Positions 7,633 through 17,000 of a DNA stretch of 64,000 bases are shown one piece after another. Source of the DNA: Nonomuraea dietziae (GTDB lineage Bacteria; Actinomycetota; Actinomycetes; Streptosporangiales; Streptosporangiaceae); contig NZ_JACIBV010000001.1 of assembly GCF_014195505.1 (NCBI RefSeq), positions 4,340,001 through 4,404,000 of the forward strand, written 5' to 3'. A program made the translations under genes and the position numbers. The notes under the pieces are model-generated. The model was not told the DNA's origin and did no database searches. It saw only the letters and a program-made list of their open reading frames with translations. Each line of letters begins with the position of its first letter. Position 1 is the stretch's first letter.

Positions 7633-7751
7633 GCGAAGACGCTATCCCGCCCGCCGCTCCGCCCCGGCATCAGTGCTGCACCTGCGGCGGAACCGGCATC
7701 GACAGCTACGGCGACAACTGCCCGCACTGCGAAGGCCACGGCTACTGCTGA
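7629..7751 (+). CDS. 40-aa CxxC mini-protein (DnaJ zinc-finger-like)
   Basis: Starts in an ATGA overlap with the preceding gene. The 40 residues contain CCTCGGTGIDSYGDNCPHCE followed by GHGYC, that is two CxxCxG-like knuckles as in DnaJ-type zinc fingers. The tight coupling and the motif make a real mini-protein likely. A zinc-binding structural or adaptor role is inferred. Confidence 0.65.
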   Translation: MSEDAIPPAAPPRHQCCTCGGTGIDSYGDNCPHCEGHGYC

Positions 7752-7853
7752 AGCCTTCGGCGCCCCCGGCGTGACCATACATCCGCCAAGACGTCCGTCA
7801 CGTCGGGGGCCATCCCGAACCGAACCGCGAAGCCCGGAAGGGACAGCCCCATC
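7752..7853. other. Short spacer before rep
   Basis: 102 bp without a gene, ending in GGAAGGGA before the rep ATG. AICE replication origins can lie in or near rep, but no iteron or clear hairpin is visible here. Confidence 0.4.
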
Positions 7854-9212
7854 ATGGCAAGCCCCGACACCGTAGCCGAGCTCATCGCCCGGCTCGACGC
7901 CCCCGACCATGACCGCTGGGTCGCCCAGATCCGCCGTACTGGCGGCTGCCGGCAGCCCATCCACCTGCGCGGCCACGTCCTGCACGTCGACCCCGCCACC
8001 GGACGCCGGCTGCACACCTACACCACCGCCACCGAACCCGGTGGCGTCCTGCGCGTCCCCTGCAAGACCCGCCGCGCCTCTCGATGCCCGTCGTGCGCTG
8101 AGACCTACCGCGCCGACACCTACCACCTGATCCTCGCCGGACTCGTCGGCGGCAAGGGGGTGCCTCCCACGGTGGTCACGCACCCGTGCCTGTTCGTGAC
8201 CCTCACCGCTCCCTCCTTCGGTCTCGTCCACACCCGCCGCGAGCGCGGCGCCAAGCACCTGCCGTGCCACCCACGCCGCAACGCCCGCACCTGCCCGCAC
8301 GGCCGCGTCCTTTCCTGTACGGCCAAGCACAGCCCCGACGACGCACGCCTCGGCGAACCGCTGTGCCCCGACTGCTACGACTACTCCGGCTCGGTCCTGT
8401 TCAACGCCGTGGCGCCCGAGCTGTGGCGCCGCTTCACCGAAGCCCTGCGCCGGCGCTTCGCCAAGCTGTCCGGCCTGACCCTCAAGGCGCTCAAGGAGCG
8501 AGTGACGATCTCCTTCGCCAAAGTGGCCGAGTACCAGCGGCGCGGAGTCGTCCACCTACATGCCATCATCCGCCTCGACGGCCCAGACGGTCCCGAATCC
8601 CCGCCACCGCCCTGGGCGAGTGCCGAATCGCTGGCGCAGGCCGTACGACACGCTGCTTCAGCGGTGACCGTCACCATCCCCGCCGCGGGCGACGAACCGG
8701 CTCGGGTTCTGAGGTGGGGAAAGCAGCTCGATACCCGACGTATCGCCATGGATGGCGACCTCACCGAGCAGGCGGTCGCCTCCTACGTCGCCAAGTACGC
8801 CACCAAGGCAGCCGAATGCGTCGGCGCCCTCGACCAGCGCGTCAACCCACTCACCGACCTCGACACCCTCCCTGTTCGGGACCACGCCCGCCGCCTCATC
8901 GCCGCCTGCATGCACCTGGGCGCCCTCGACGAACTGGCCGACCTCCGGCTGACCCAGTGGGCGCACATGCTCGGCTTCCGCGGCCATTTCTCCACCAAGT
9001 CCCGCCACTACTCCACCACCATGGGCGACATCCGCGCCGACCGCACCGAGCACGTCCGCGCCGAAGCGATCACCACCGGTCGCCTGCCCCTCTTCGACGA
9101 GGACACCGTCCTCGTCATCGCCCACTGGGAGTACGTCGGCAAGGGCCTCTCCCCCGTGGACGCACTCCTCGCCGCCCACGCCGAGAGGAGAAGCACCCAT
9201 GAAAGCCGATGA
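7854..9212 (+). CDS. repSA: RepSA-like replication initiator
   Basis: A 452-aa protein of the AICE/plasmid replication initiator family. It has a Cys-rich segment (RASRCPSCAETY) near residue 80, the family motif FVTLTAPSFG near 123, further Cys pairs (CPHG, CPDCYDY), then VVHLHAIIRLD, an H-x-H metal-binding motif in the place of the HUH motif of rolling-circle initiators. SYVAKYATKAAE near residue 310 supplies the likely catalytic Tyr. It should nick the origin and start rolling-circle replication after excision. It overlaps the excisionase start by 14 nt. Confidence 0.9.
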   Translation: MASPDTVAELIARLDAPDHDRWVAQIRRTGGCRQPIHLRGHVLHVDPATGRRLHTYTTATEPGGVLRVPCKTRRASRCPSCAETYRADTYHLILAGLVGGKGVPPTVVTHPCLFVTLTAPSFGLVHTRRERGAKHLPCHPRRNARTCPHGRVLSCTAKHSPDDARLGEPLCPDCYDYSGSVLFNAVAPELWRRFTEALRRRFAKLSGLTLKALKERVTISFAKVAEYQRRGVVHLHAIIRLDGPDGPESPPPPWASAESLAQAVRHAASAVTVTIPAAGDEPARVLRWGKQLDTRRIAMDGDLTEQAVASYVAKYATKAAECVGALDQRVNPLTDLDTLPVRDHARRLIAACMHLGALDELADLRLTQWAHMLGFRGHFSTKSRHYSTTMGDIRADRTEHVRAEAITTGRLPLFDEDTVLVIAHWEYVGKGLSPVDALLAAHAERRSTHESR

Positions 9213-9375
9213 CAGGCTCTGGGACGTCGACGACGTCTCGCGCTACCTCCGCGTCCCCGTGGCCACCCTCTACCAGTGGCGACACCACCGGATCGGCCCC
9301 ACCAGCCATCGGATCGGCCGACACCTTCGCTACGTGCCCGAGGACGTCATCTCCTGGGTCCGGGAACAGGGGTAG
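9199..9375 (+). CDS. xis: Excisionase (MerR-like helix-turn-helix, Xis)
   Basis: A 58-aa protein starting at 9199 inside the end of rep, with GAGAGGAGAAG upstream. The sequence LWDVDDVSRYLRVPVATLYQ is the DNA-binding domain of the excisionase/HTH_17 family and ends with RYVPEDVISWV. It would bend the attachment-site DNA and direct the integrase to excision. Its stop is 3 nt before the integrase start. Confidence 0.88.
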   Translation: MKADDRLWDVDDVSRYLRVPVATLYQWRHHRIGPTSHRIGRHLRYVPEDVISWVREQG

Positions 9376-9378
9376 CCG

Positions 9379-10638
9379 ATGGCCTTCGTCAAAGACCTGT
9401 GGATTAAGACCGTCACCCGCCAGGACGGCCGTACCGAACGAGTCCGATCAGCTCGCTATGGCAAGGGCAAGCGATGGCTGGCCGTCTGGCTCGACCCCGA
9501 CGGCAAGGAGCGGTCTGCGGCCTTCGAGCGCAAGGCGGACGCCGAGAAGAAGGCCGCTGCCATGGAGACCGACGTGGCTCGCGGTGACTACATCGACCCG
9601 CATGCCGGGAAGGTGGTCTTCGGCGAGCTGGCAGATCGCTGGCTCGGCTCCCGCATCGTCGATCCGTCAACGAAGATCCGCTACGAATACATCCACCGTC
9701 TTCACGTCGCTCCCGCCTTCGGCCGCCGCCAGGTGAAGGGCATCAAGCCGTCCGATATCCAGCGCTGGATCAGTGAGCTGAGCGAGCGCTTCGAAAGCTC
9801 CACGGTTCAGACCTCGTTCCTGGTCCTGCAGGGGGTTCTGGAGCTGGGCGTGGCTGATGACGCCATCAAGAAGAACCCCGCGAAGTCGTCGATCGTCCAC
9901 GTTCCGAAGAGAGTGGGAGAGGAAGTCATCGCGTGGCCTGACGAGCGAGTACACGCGGTGATCGACGCACACCCGGCCTTCTTGCGCGCGCTCCCGATCA
10001 TCGCTGCGGCGTGCGGTCTACGGCAGGGAGAGCTGTTCGGGCTCGCCCTAGAAGACATCGACTTCGACGAACAAACCGTCCGTATCCGGCGGCAGATCAA
10101 GAAACTGGGAGACAAACACGTTTTTGCGCTGCCGAAGAACGACCGAGAGCGTACGGCACCGCTCCCCGCCTGGGCCGCCGCCGCGATCCGGGCACACGTC
10201 GCCCAGCACCCGCCCTTGCTGTGCACCCTGCCCTGGGAGAAGCCCAATGGAAAGCCTCGCATCCACAACCTGTTGTTCCGCTGGACCGATGACCGGTTCG
10301 TGCGAGCACGTTCCTACAGCGAACTCGTCTGGAAGCCGGCCCTGGTATCCGCCGGAGTGATCCCGCCGCCCGCGAAGGACGCTCGCCAGCGCAGCCGTTT
10401 CACCACGACCCGGAAAGAGGGCATTCACCAGCTGCGCCACTACTACGCGAGCGTCATGCTGGCCGGCGGCGTCTCGGTCAGGGAACTGGCGGAGTACCTC
10501 GGCCACGCGGACCCGTCCTTCACCCTCCGCGTCTACGCCCACATGATGCCTGGCTCACATGACCGTGCCAGGCACGCGATCGACAGTCGGCTGTTCAAGC
10601 CTCGACCTACCACCGTCAGCACGGAGGGCTTGGCCTAG
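9379..10638 (+). CDS. int: Tyrosine-recombinase integrase
   Basis: A 419-aa site-specific recombinase. It has an N-terminal AP2-like arm-binding region, a SAM-like core-binding domain (residues about 80-180) and a catalytic domain with Arg215 (CGLRQGELF), His350 and Arg353 (GIHQLRHYYAS), His376 (YLGHADPS) and the nucleophile Tyr386 (LRVYAHMM). All catalytic residues are present, so it should be active. The final codons GLA-stop lie inside the 31-bp attachment core, and its TAG stop overlaps the reverse-strand TAG of the HAD reading frame. It is translated right behind xis. Confidence 0.95.
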   Translation: MAFVKDLWIKTVTRQDGRTERVRSARYGKGKRWLAVWLDPDGKERSAAFERKADAEKKAAAMETDVARGDYIDPHAGKVVFGELADRWLGSRIVDPSTKIRYEYIHRLHVAPAFGRRQVKGIKPSDIQRWISELSERFESSTVQTSFLVLQGVLELGVADDAIKKNPAKSSIVHVPKRVGEEVIAWPDERVHAVIDAHPAFLRALPIIAAACGLRQGELFGLALEDIDFDEQTVRIRRQIKKLGDKHVFALPKNDRERTAPLPAWAAAAIRAHVAQHPPLLCTLPWEKPNGKPRIHNLLFRWTDDRFVRARSYSELVWKPALVSAGVIPPPAKDARQRSRFTTTRKEGIHQLRHYYASVMLAGGVSVRELAEYLGHADPSFTLRVYAHMMPGSHDRARHAIDSRLFKPRPTTVSTEGLA

Positions 10639-10658
10639 CTCTCCTGCAAGATCTCCAT
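10628..10658. other. Attachment site (attR-like) core, copy 1
   Basis: 31 bp beginning GCTTGGCCTAG and ending GATCTCCAT, identical to 22297-22327 and in the same orientation. It contains the last codons of int on the plus strand and the last codons (MEILQES-stop) of a HAD-hydrolase frame on the minus strand. Confidence 0.85.
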
Positions 10659-10795
10659 CGCGCGGACTACGTCAGCGACGACGTGGTCCGCTTCGTTAGG
10701 CACGCCTGCCGTGGTGTCGAGGTTGATTCGGATCGTTAGGAATCCAGCCGCGCGGCCTCTTGCGATGTTGGGCTGAGACGGTGACCGCCCATCCA
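10635..10795 (-). pseudogene. Degenerate 3' end of a HAD-hydrolase gene
   Basis: Aligned with 22304-22465, the sequence beyond the core stays roughly three-quarters identical by eye up to about 10795. On the minus strand the last 40 or so codons still read in frame (ADHVVADVVRAMEILQES-stop, against ADHVVTDVVRAMEILQES in the intact gene). Further upstream a small deletion shifts the frame and the similarity stops. It is a truncated copy of the integration target, too diverged to be a recent duplicate of the local gene. Confidence 0.75.
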
Positions 10796-10826
10796 TGGCC
10801 TTCCGAGAGACTTCTGACCGGAATGG

Positions 10827-11039
10827 CTAGCCATTTTCGTGTTTCAACTCTTGGATTTGTCGATTAATTTCATCAACAAATCTTTGAATTTCTTCAGCAC
10901 TCCATCCAAAGAAAAGCTCAATCTCTTGTGGAGAATTACGCGACAATGAATCGATAAGGCTATCGAAAATGAGCGTCAGCTCTCTGTTCGACAGCTCCCA
11001 TCGATAGGCTTCTCCCTCACCCAGTCCCAGCGTAGCCAT
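10827..11039 (-). CDS. Probable immunity protein of the Rhs toxin
   Basis: A 70-aa acidic, mostly helical protein (IFDSLIDSLSRNSPQEIEL, then WSAEEIQRFVDEINRQIQEL). Its ATG at 11039 overlaps the toxin stop in an ATGA arrangement, so it is translated right after the toxin. Low GC matches the toxin tip. Small, acidic and immediately downstream of a polymorphic toxin C-terminus is the standard position of an immunity gene. I do not recognise the family. The role is inferred from context. Confidence 0.7.
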   Translation of the reverse strand: MATLGLGEGEAYRWELSNRELTLIFDSLIDSLSRNSPQEIELFFGWSAEEIQRFVDEINRQIQELKHENG

Positions 11040-14000
11040 CAGTTGTCCTTGTGCTTATTGTACCAGGCGCTAAACTGCTCTTTGCTCATCTTTCTCCCTG
11101 TAGCCATATAGTCGCTCGCTCGCAAGACCATATAGCCGCGCGCCTCGTCATAATAGACCGTCTTCCCGCCCTGGACGCTACGGCCACCCGGCCCCGTGAG
11201 AATGCCGTCCAAGTATTCAGCAATTTGATCAACGTTTCTCATATCAACGCCAGGGATTCCGTGGTTCCTGTTGCCCTTCTGCCATTCCTCTTGAATATGA
11301 AGCGCGCCACCCCAAGCTGCATCACAAACCTCATTATGAACAAGAGCATCCACTGCTCCAACGCCAACATGGTAGGTGTGCAGGTCTGCGATGGTCAGGT
11401 TGTGGACCCGCTCGTTGAGGGGCAGGCGCCTGGTGACAGCTGTGATCTGAACGTTGGCGCCAGCGCTGGTCTGTAGCCATTGACCGGGTTCGAGTGTTAT
11501 GGCGTCCTTCCACTCCGCCAGCACTGGCACCCAGAAGGGGTGATTGTCAGTAGCGACGATAACGCCGGTCTCGCTGCCGCCGCTGCCGTCGGTATCGACG
11601 GTGATGTCGACAAGGTTCTTCGCGCCGTTGCCGACGATCAGCGCGACCACTGGCTTGGCCTCGGCCCTTACCGGTTTCGGGGTCGGTGGCTAGGACTTGG
11701 TCACCGATCTGGATCTCTTCGATGGGCTTGAACGTGCCATCAGCCATGCGCACCGGGGTGATCGGGGCGAAGCTGTTCTTCTTGCACGCCGCGATGGCAG
11801 TGTCCAACTCCCGCTTAGCCTGGGCCCTATGTGCACGCGAATCGAACCAAGCGTTGAGCTTGGCCACAACTTTCTTGCCAATGTCAAAAACTTTTTTGAA
11901 CTGCTCGACCTTTTTTGCCCAATTAAAGACGAAACTAAGTCCTCGCTTGACTAGCGCTCCACCAACGGAGCTGGTGAGGACGGTTATAGCCGTCTCAATA
12001 CAAGCACCCGCATCACCGCTATTGAGGCATTTAATAGCGTTATCGATATCTTGTTTTAGATCGGTAGCCTCAGCGACCGCCTTCACTAGCTCTTGCAGAG
12101 CCTGCTTGAGTTTTTTATCGTTGGCAAGGTGCTTATTGAGGGCATATTTGAATCGCGCTGACTTACAGGCGAGACTTGCCTGGTCCTTGACACATGGATC
12201 CCTATAGGTCCTTGTGTCTGGAAGATCCGGTCCACCCGCGTACCCACCTGCGCCACTACTGCTAGCATTACCGTTTGTCTTTTTGCGCTGCGCATTGTGT
12301 GCGTACAAATAGTCAAGGAATTCGTAGAGAGCTACATCGCCCATATAGTGCACTGCCCTGTCATAGGCCAGTCTTGCATTACCGGGAAGAGCCTCATACT
12401 TTTTACGGGACTTTTCGTTCAGAAACTGCCCGCTAGCGGTGTACTGGCCTCCCCAGCGTTCCCGCTCTTCCTCGTTCAGTCCTGGCCCGTCAAGGTGACC
12501 GTTTGCCGCCTGCCATTCCACGGCTTCAGGGCCAGACATGTCCAGGGAATCTACGCCTCCAAACGTAAGGCCGCTTCCCGGCAGCCAGCAGCCGCCGCTC
12601 GCGCAAGGGTCATCGGTGACAAGGCTGCCACCACCACCGCTGTAGCAGCCGGAGCCGAAGCAGGTGTAGTGGCCGGTGGGGTCTACACCGGTGAGGGGGT
12701 TGCCGTTGGCATACGTGTAACGGTTGGCCTGGATTGAGGGGTACGGATCGAGAGTCCAGGAATCCCGGGAGGTGAATGCAGCAGTGTCCGGCTCGTACCA
12801 GCGGGCCAGCATGTTGACCTTGCCGGATTCCGGGTCGGTGTATTCGCCCTGGTAGCCGAGGCTGGGTTTGGTCCCGGTCTGCGCGATGACCTTTCCGAAG
12901 GGGTCGTAGGAGACAGAGTCACGAAGCGCGTCGAGGGTGAAGGTGGCGACCACATCACCGTGCAGGTCGCTCAGGACCGCTGCAGCTGAAGCGGCACCTT
13001 CCTTCAGGCTGAACAGGCCACCGTTCAAGTCGCGGCTGTAGCTTGACTGGGCTGCACCGGTGGCGTCGGTGATGGCGGCCAGGTCGTTGCCCAGGCCGGA
13101 GTACAGGAACGTCTGCTGGTTCTGACCGACGGATCGGGTGGCGGTCCTACCGAGGGCGTCATAGGCGAAGGTGGTGTCACCGTCACGGATGAGCTGGTCA
13201 AAAGCGTCGAACAGCAGTCCTCGTGTCAGGCCGTCCTTGGCCTGTGTGGCCACGGTGCCGCGGGGGGTGTAGGTGTATTGGGTGCCGTTCGCGGAGGTCA
13301 GGCGGTTGCGTTCGTCGTAGGTGTAGTTCTTGTCCCCGGCCTTGACTCGGTTGCCGGCAGCGTCCCAGGCGTAGCTGGTCGTGGCCCCGTCCGGGCCGGT
13401 CCAGGAGGTCAGACGCCCGGCGTGGTCGTACCCGTAGGTATTGGCTCCAGCTCCGGCGAGACCGATCGTGGTCTTGCTGGTGAGATGATCGTCCTTGTTC
13501 CAGCCGTAGGCGATCTTCGAAATCTCGGCGCCGGAGGCGTTCTTCAGCGTGTGTTCGGTGAGCCGGTCCAGCCAGTCGTAATCGAAGCTCTGCGTACTGG
13601 CCTGCCCGGTCGCGCTCAGTGAGGTGAGGCGGCTGTTCTTGTCGTACTGGTAGGTGAGAGTCCGGTTGGTCAGCGGATCAACGGCCGTTGCCAGGCGACT
13701 GGCATCGTCATACGTGAACGTCGCGTTGCCTGAGGCGTCGTTGCGCTGGGTGATGTTGCCCAGTGCGTCATAGCCGTAACTGGTCTCAAGCACTCCGCCG
13801 CGGGTGATTTTGATGGGATTACCGCGGTCGTTGTACTCGATGCCCCGATCACCGATGACGGTCGGCTTTCCGGCCAAGTCGTAGTCGAAGAGGCGATCGG
13901 CGGTGGCTACCTCGGCACCGGTTCCGGTTTCCTTGATGAGGTTGTTGTCCGCATCGTAGGTGCGGTCGATGCGCACCCCGCCTGGCTGCTGCAGTGTCAA

Positions 14001-17000
14001 CAGGTTGCCTGCCGCGTCGTAGCTGCTGGTCCAGCTGCGGTCAGTCAAGTGGGGATGAGCACTGGTCGCGGGTTCTACGACGGTTTCGGGCAGACCGAGG
14101 CTGTTGTAGCTGGTCCAGGTGGTGTTGCCTCGTCCATCGGTGCGGCGGGTGGCTTTGCCCGTGGCGTCGTACCCGAAAGTGGTAGTGATCGAGTCCTGGT
14201 CTGAAATCGGTTCAATCAATGAGGTGACTCGGCTGAGCGCGTCGAAAGCCTTGCGGGTGGTGTGTCCCTCGGCAGAGGTGACACTGGTTGGATTGCCGGC
14301 GGCGTCGTAGTCCGCGCTGAGGCTGCGCAAGATCGCGCCGTTGTCGTCCAGGTCATTGGTCTTCGTGAGTCGCCCGGCCAGGTCATAGACCGATTCGGTG
14401 CTGTTGCCCAACGGATTGGTGACCTTGAGTAGGCGCCCGCTCAGGTCGAAGTCGGCACTGGTGACGTTTCCCAGCGGGTCGGTCTGCTTGACGACTTCAC
14501 CAGCCGGGTTGCTGGCGAACATGGTGATCTGACCGTTCGGGGCCGTCTTCTTGGCCAGCACGTCACTGTCGGTGTATTCCAGCAGAGTGGTGTACGAGGC
14601 TGCCGGGGCGCGTTCGATCTGTGTCACGCTGACCTGGCGCCCGAGATCGTCATAGGTAGCCTGGGTGCGGGCACCCATCGGGTCGACGGTGGCCAGCAGT
14701 TCGCCGAGTAGGTCGTACTCATACATCCAGCGGCCGGCGCTTTGCCCCTGCGGAGCGGGGCCGCTTACCCGGACCTGGCGGCCGAGGACGTCGTATTCAT
14801 AGCCGGTGACGTTGCCCCGGGCATCCGTGGTCTGCTTTACCCGGCCGGCGGCATCGTAGGTGTACATGACCTGCGGTTTGAGGACCGTCTGTGTGGCCGG
14901 AGCCGTGTAGGAGGAGGCGGTCACGCTCTTGACCCGCCCCCCGCGATCGTAGGCCGTTACCGTGGTGCGACCTTCGGCGTCGATGACGTGTGTTTGGTCG
15001 CCAACGGTGTCGTATCCGAAGCGGGTGGTGGGACGGGCGGTCGTGGTGGCGCCGTCCTTGTCGACCTTCACCTGCGGAGCACGGACCTCTATCAGCCGTC
15101 CGGCGCTGTCGTAGCGCATGCTGGTCGTGAAATCGGCCTTGTTGGCCTCGTCCGCGTTGCCGCGGGGGTCGGTCATCTCGGTGAGGAAACCGTGCTCGTC
15201 GTAGGACATGGTCGAGACGAGATCGTCGGCTCCGTTCTCTACGGTCTGACGGGTCACTTGGCCAGCCGCGTTGTAGATGATCGAAGTGCTCTCTTTACGT
15301 GCGGTACCTGCCGCCGTACGAGTCACGTTGATGACCTGGCCGTTGGCGTCGTAGCCGAATGTGCTCTTGCGGGCCAGACCTGCAGGATCCAGCGTCTGTG
15401 AAGTGAGGCGCTTGGCGGCGTCGTAGGTGAACGTCGTGGTGTTCTTGCCGCCCCCGGTCACCTGCTTCGTCATGTTTCCAGCGGCGTCGTAGGCGCGCTC
15501 TTCGAGCAGCAGGTCCTGAGGAGTCGAGGTGCCGTTCAACTTAGCGTCATCGGCGATGGTTTGAACGAGCAGGTTGTCGGCGTAATAGGTGTAGGACGTC
15601 TTGCGTCCCATCGCGTCAACGCGACTGGCCAGTCGTCCCTCGGGGTCATACGCGAACGACTCGACCACGACATCCTGGGCGGGCTGAGGAGCGAGCGGGC
15701 TCCCCGTCCAGCCCTTCAGCGTGCGTGAGGCCGCTTCACCGCGTTTGGTGTAGGCCGTGGTGATCGTCGCGCCGGCGGCGTCGGTGACGCTGGTTTGTGC
15801 GCCGGTCTGGTCCCAGGTGTAGCGGACGGTTTCCCCTTCGGGGCCGGTCACGGTCTCGGTGCGGCCGAAGGCGTCATAGGTGTAGACGATCTTCTTTTCG
15901 GCGTCCCCGCCAGTAAGATCCACCATCGCTTCGCTCAGCGGACGGCCGTCGGCGTCGTAGGTGTAGCGCTGTTGGGCGGTGTGGGTGACGCCGGTGATCT
16001 CGTTCTTCACGCCGGTGGCCGTCTGCGTTTCCACTTGGCCAACGGAGTTGTAGGTGATGGTCGTGACCACCCCTGCCGGCTGAGACGAGGATGTCTCTGT
16101 GCGGCTCACCACGCGGCCGAGTGCGTCGTATTCGTTGGAGACCTTCAGCCCGCTCTGCGTGAGTTCCTCGACCACGTCCCCGGCGGCGGTGTAGCGATAC
16201 CGGATCGTATCTCCGCGGGGATTGATGAGCGTCGCCACGAGGCCCGCCGGCACCCGGCCACCACCGACGGCCTCCTCGCTGCCATCGGTATAGGTTCGTG
16301 TCGCCGTGTTCCCTTGCGGGAAGTCTGTGGTGGCGGGCGTGGTCGTCTTCACCATCTCGCCGAAGCTGTTGTAGCTGACGGTGGAGGCATAGGTGTCGTC
16401 GGTAGCGGAAGCCGACCGACCGTCTCGCGTCGTGACGACTTGATCGTTCCGTGGGTCGAACGGGTCATCGACGTTGAGGTGGTAGTCGAAGTATTCGGTA
16501 GAGCAGATGTCGGCGGACCGGCACGTCTTCTTGGCAATCAAGTTACCGCGTGCGTTGTAGGACAGTTCGACAGCGTTACCGTTGCGGTCCACAACCTTGG
16601 CGGGATTGCCTCCAGTGTCGTAGGCGTACTTGGTTGTTTGCCCGAGCTGGTCAGTCCGCGATACCAGCCGATTGCCACGTGAGGCGTCGTGGATATAAAC
16701 CACAGGGGCCTGGTTCGGACCTGTGACGGTGACCGTCGCGGAGGTGTAGAGGGTGGTCTCCTTGGCGTATACGGGAGTCGAAATCTTCCACGTTCCGCCG
16801 TTGGAGTCTGTGTGCGCGCTTAGCCGGCCACCGTCGGCCGCATAGCTGTTCTCCGCCCATACCTTGCCGGAAGGTCTGACGACCTTGGTCATCTGAGGTT
16901 GGGCCAGCCGCGCCGCGTAGTGGGCGCGGACGAGGGCCAGGCCCAGCGGCTTGCCGTACACAGCGACCTCGTCGATGTCTCCGGCGAACGGGAAGGGCGC

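Larger units (their letters stand above)
1..10658 (+). mobile_element. AICE (pSAM2-type integrative and conjugative element), right part
   Basis: The gene order GntR repressor, SCO3933-like protein, FtsK-like translocase, DUF2637/SpdA, small proteins, RepSA-like initiator, excisionase and tyrosine integrase is the classic actinomycete AICE layout. The integrase end reaches into a 31-bp core (10628-10658) that recurs at 22297-22327 at the 3' end of an intact HAD hydrolase gene, so this is the integrase-side attachment site. I saw no further copy of the core to the left, so the other end lies outside the window or is degenerate. The left boundary given is therefore only the window edge. Genes before about 4.3 kb are likely accessory cargo (inference). 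Confidence 0.65.

Noticed and set aside
1..10600. Search for the left attachment site of the AICE inside the window
   Set aside because: No second copy of the core (GCTTGGCCTAG ... CTCCAT) was seen by eye before 10628; the left end is therefore left undefined.
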